A program made the position numbers and the translations under genes. Below, piece after piece: positions 14,019 through 15,276 of a stretch of 15,276 nucleotides of DNA (the stretch's first letter is position 1; every line of letters starts with the position of its first letter). The notes below the pieces were generated by a model. It was not told the DNA's origin, ran no database searches, and was given only the letters and a program-made list of their open reading frames with translations. Source of the DNA: Candidatus Bathyarchaeota archaeon (GTDB lineage: Archaea > Thermoproteota > Bathyarchaeia > 40CM-2-53-6). The DNA lies in NCBI GenBank assembly GCA_005884605.1, contig VBBE01000178.1:1-15276 (forward strand), in the 5' to 3' direction.

Positions 14019-14775
14019 TGGATTCAAGTTCTCAAGCCTCAAGACCCCGGTTCACCGGCTGGACCCAAGGGCCAAATTCCTGCTGGTGATAGGGATCATC
14101 GTTCCTTCGCTCCTGTTCACTAACATCTACCTGCTGGTTGGCCTGTTAATTGTGCAGGTTCCACTGCTCATGGTTGGCCGGGTGACCAAGAGATGGCTCC
14201 AGTCTCTCAGAGCAGGCGTGTTCCTCTCAGCCCTTATCTTCGTCGTGAACTTCTTCACGGGACCCTTGGTGAACGCTGTGGCGTTGACCCTCCGATTTCT
14301 TCTGTTGATGACGACTTTCAGCTTCTTCTTCATGACCACCTCCCCCGACGATCTCGGGTTGGCGATCGACAAGGTCGGGTTCATTCGATGGCTCTCACGT
14401 CGTTGGCTAGGCTATCCGAACGCCCTCTCCTTCACATTCACGACCGCCGTACGTCTTGTGCCCACGATGGCGGTTGATGCGCAGACAGTGGTGGATGCCC
14501 AGCGGTCAAGGGGGCTGGAGCTGGACAAGGGAAACCTGTTGAAACGGGTCCGGAACTACATTCCGATACTAATTCCACTCCTGCTGATCGCAATCAGGAG
14601 AAGCCTTGAGCTGGCGGAAGCGCTTGAGGCGCGTGGGTTCCCCGGAAAAGAAGGACGGACCTCGCTGTTCGAACTACGATTCAAGCCTGTAGATCATCTT
14701 CTACTTGGAATATCACTAGGGGGGATTGCTCTGTCTTTGTGGGTCTTTTTCCACTACCACGTCCCAACGATCTAG
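13999..14775 (+). CDS. ecfT: ECF transporter transmembrane coupling protein EcfT
   Basis: A 258-residue membrane protein that couples the ATPases to the substrate-binding S component. Hydrophobic segments lie near 25-42, 43-60, 72-90, 93-113, 188-205 and 232-252. The two coupling-helix motifs of the family are visible: AQRSRGLE (167-174, with Ser instead of Ala in the first position of the A-R-G triplet) and ALEARGF (208-214, with A211, R212 and G213). The start GTG 13999 overlaps the end of the second ATPase gene by 20 bases. The protein looks intact even though the gene before it is broken. Confidence 0.93.
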   Translation: MSLRVLNGFKFSSLKTPVHRLDPRAKFLLVIGIIVPSLLFTNIYLLVGLLIVQVPLLMVGRVTKRWLQSLRAGVFLSALIFVVNFFTGPLVNAVALTLRFLLLMTTFSFFFMTTSPDDLGLAIDKVGFIRWLSRRWLGYPNALSFTFTTAVRLVPTMAVDAQTVVDAQRSRGLELDKGNLLKRVRNYIPILIPLLLIAIRRSLELAEALEARGFPGKEGRTSLFELRFKPVDHLLLGISLGGIALSLWVFFHYHVPTI

Positions 14776-14788
14776 AGAAAAGAACCGT

Positions 14789-14844
14789 GGGGTACACACT
14801 GCTCTTGCGTCGCGAGGTGTGCTCTCCAAGACCCCCTCTTTTCT
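14789..14844 (+). terminator. Hairpin and T-rich tract after ecfT
   Basis: A nested stem starts 14 bases after the ecfT stop: outer GGGGT (14789-14793) with ACCCC (14831-14835), inner CACAC (14795-14799) with GTGTG (14817-14821), then CTC (14802-14804) with GAG (14814-14816). The T-rich run CTCTTTTCT follows at 14836-14844. Archaea terminate mainly at T-runs, so this is a reasonable end for the ECF transcript. It could also be part of a structured leader for what follows. Confidence 0.5.
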
Positions 14845-14953
14845 GAGAGTTTTCTGGTTGTTTCGCGCGGATTCTGGGCGAGTCTCACGATTCGGGGTGC
14901 AACCTAGGCTTGGATGCCCTAGCGATTTAACGAGTCGTCAAGAAGGGTTTGCT

Positions 14954-15163
14954 ATGCATTTTAGCGACGAGGCGCCAGATTCGAAAACAGGGCTGATAAT
15001 GGGGGTCGAGAAAAGCATGCTTCTTTTTTCGGAAACGGAGGAGTCTTCAGGAATCAAACCAATTGTGAACCAACTGTCTCCAGGAAGGGGCAACGCCGAA
15101 AAGCGTGACCCGTTCTCGGCGCTACCGGTGATAGGCGCCACGGGTACGCTTTCAGTGAAATAA
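14954..15163 (+). CDS. Possible small acidic protein, unknown
   Basis: A 69-codon ORF starting at ATG 14954, with AAGGG about six bases upstream and a TATA-like ATTTAA at 14925-14930. The product (MHFSDEAPDSKTGLIMGVEK, then a Ser/Glu-rich and a Pro/Gly-rich part) has no family that I recognise and no membrane segment. The surrounding 420 bases between ecfT and the last gene hold no better candidate. The minus strand also stays open here (15255-14938), so the coding strand is uncertain. The stretch contains palindromes (GGCGCC at 14971 and 15134, AAGCATGCTT at 15013, and GGCGC...GCGCC at 15118-15139), so it may instead be regulatory or a structured RNA. Confidence 0.25.
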   Translation: MHFSDEAPDSKTGLIMGVEKSMLLFSETEESSGIKPIVNQLSPGRGNAEKRDPFSALPVIGATGTLSVK

Positions 15164-15197
15164 GCCTGTCTTGAATTGGGTCTTACGGTAGAAAAAA

Positions 15198-15276
15198 ATG
15201 GCAAGAAACGATCAGACAGGATACATATTCGCCAAATGCAAAGGAGAACGTGCACACATCATTTCCCAGATCCAAC
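15198..15276 (+). CDS. Start of a gene cut by the window edge, possibly an Lrp/AsnC-like ligand-binding domain
   Basis: ATG 15198 follows an in-frame stop at 15189-15191 and opens a frame of 26 codons that runs off the end: MARNDQTGYIFAKCKGERAH and then IISQIQ. The pattern of one strand (GYIFAKCKG) followed by a helix (ERAHIISQIQ) resembles the start of free-standing AsnC/Lrp ligand-binding (RAM) domains. The fragment is too short to be sure. GAAATAA at 15158-15164 may be its promoter. Confidence 0.45.
   Translation, partial: MARNDQTGYIFAKCKGERAHIISQIQ

Noticed and set aside
15060..15110. SRP RNA domain IV-like GGAAGGGGCAACG segment
   Set aside because: The conserved symmetric and asymmetric loops of SRP RNA are not present around it, and no long pairing flanks it.
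14938..15255. Minus-strand ORF of 105 codons at the window end
   Set aside because: It overlaps the likely start of the last plus-strand gene, has no recognisable motifs and no clear ribosome binding site.

Overview
The window is archaeal DNA. It carries a 20S proteasome alpha subunit, SBDS/Sdo1, the exosome subunits Rrp4, Rrp41 and Rrp42, ribosomal protein L37Ae, a Pcc1-like KEOPS subunit, prefoldin beta and a Pth2-type peptidyl-tRNA hydrolase. The KaiC-like ATPases next to a TackOD1-type zinc-ribbon protein and a NitrOD5-like protein point to the TACK group (Thermoproteota sensu lato; Nitrososphaeria- or Bathyarchaeia-like lineages are possible). I cannot place it more precisely. GC content looks near 50%, genes are tightly packed, and TTG and GTG starts are common.

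Region 1 (1-5458) looks like a signal-transduction neighbourhood. In order it holds a KaiC-like ATPase with a winged-helix start (cut by the window edge), a second single-domain KaiC/RadA-like ATPase on the minus strand, a divergent TackOD1-type zinc-ribbon protein, a 65-residue AbrB/SpoVT-like protein, a protein with seven membrane segments followed by MEDS-like and DUF835-like parts, and a small helical protein resembling NitrOD5. The intergenic gap before the AbrB-like gene holds two hairpins and repeated GTTAC/GTAAC words.

Region 2 (5432-6387) has pth2 on the minus strand and a COG1325 exosome-associated protein on the plus strand. The two diverge from a 68-bp gap with one symmetric AT-rich TATA-like element.

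Region 3 (6534-12422) is the archaeal proteasome-exosome-translation superoperon: psmA, sdo1, rrp4, rrp41, rrp42, rpl37ae, pcc1-like, pfdB and a DHH phosphoesterase. Nearly all genes overlap or abut. The usual rpoP (Rpb12) and Brix/Imp4 genes are not visible. L37Ae carries a long low-complexity tail, and the pcc1-like gene has no obvious start outside its upstream neighbour.

Region 4 (12483-14775) is an ECF-type transporter energising module: one intact ATPase, a second ATPase that has lost its middle (including the ABC signature) and changed frame, and an intact EcfT. No S component is visible. A hairpin followed by T-rich DNA lies after ecfT. The last 500 bases hold only a weak small ORF and the start of a gene that runs off the edge, possibly an Lrp/AsnC-like ligand-binding (RAM) domain.
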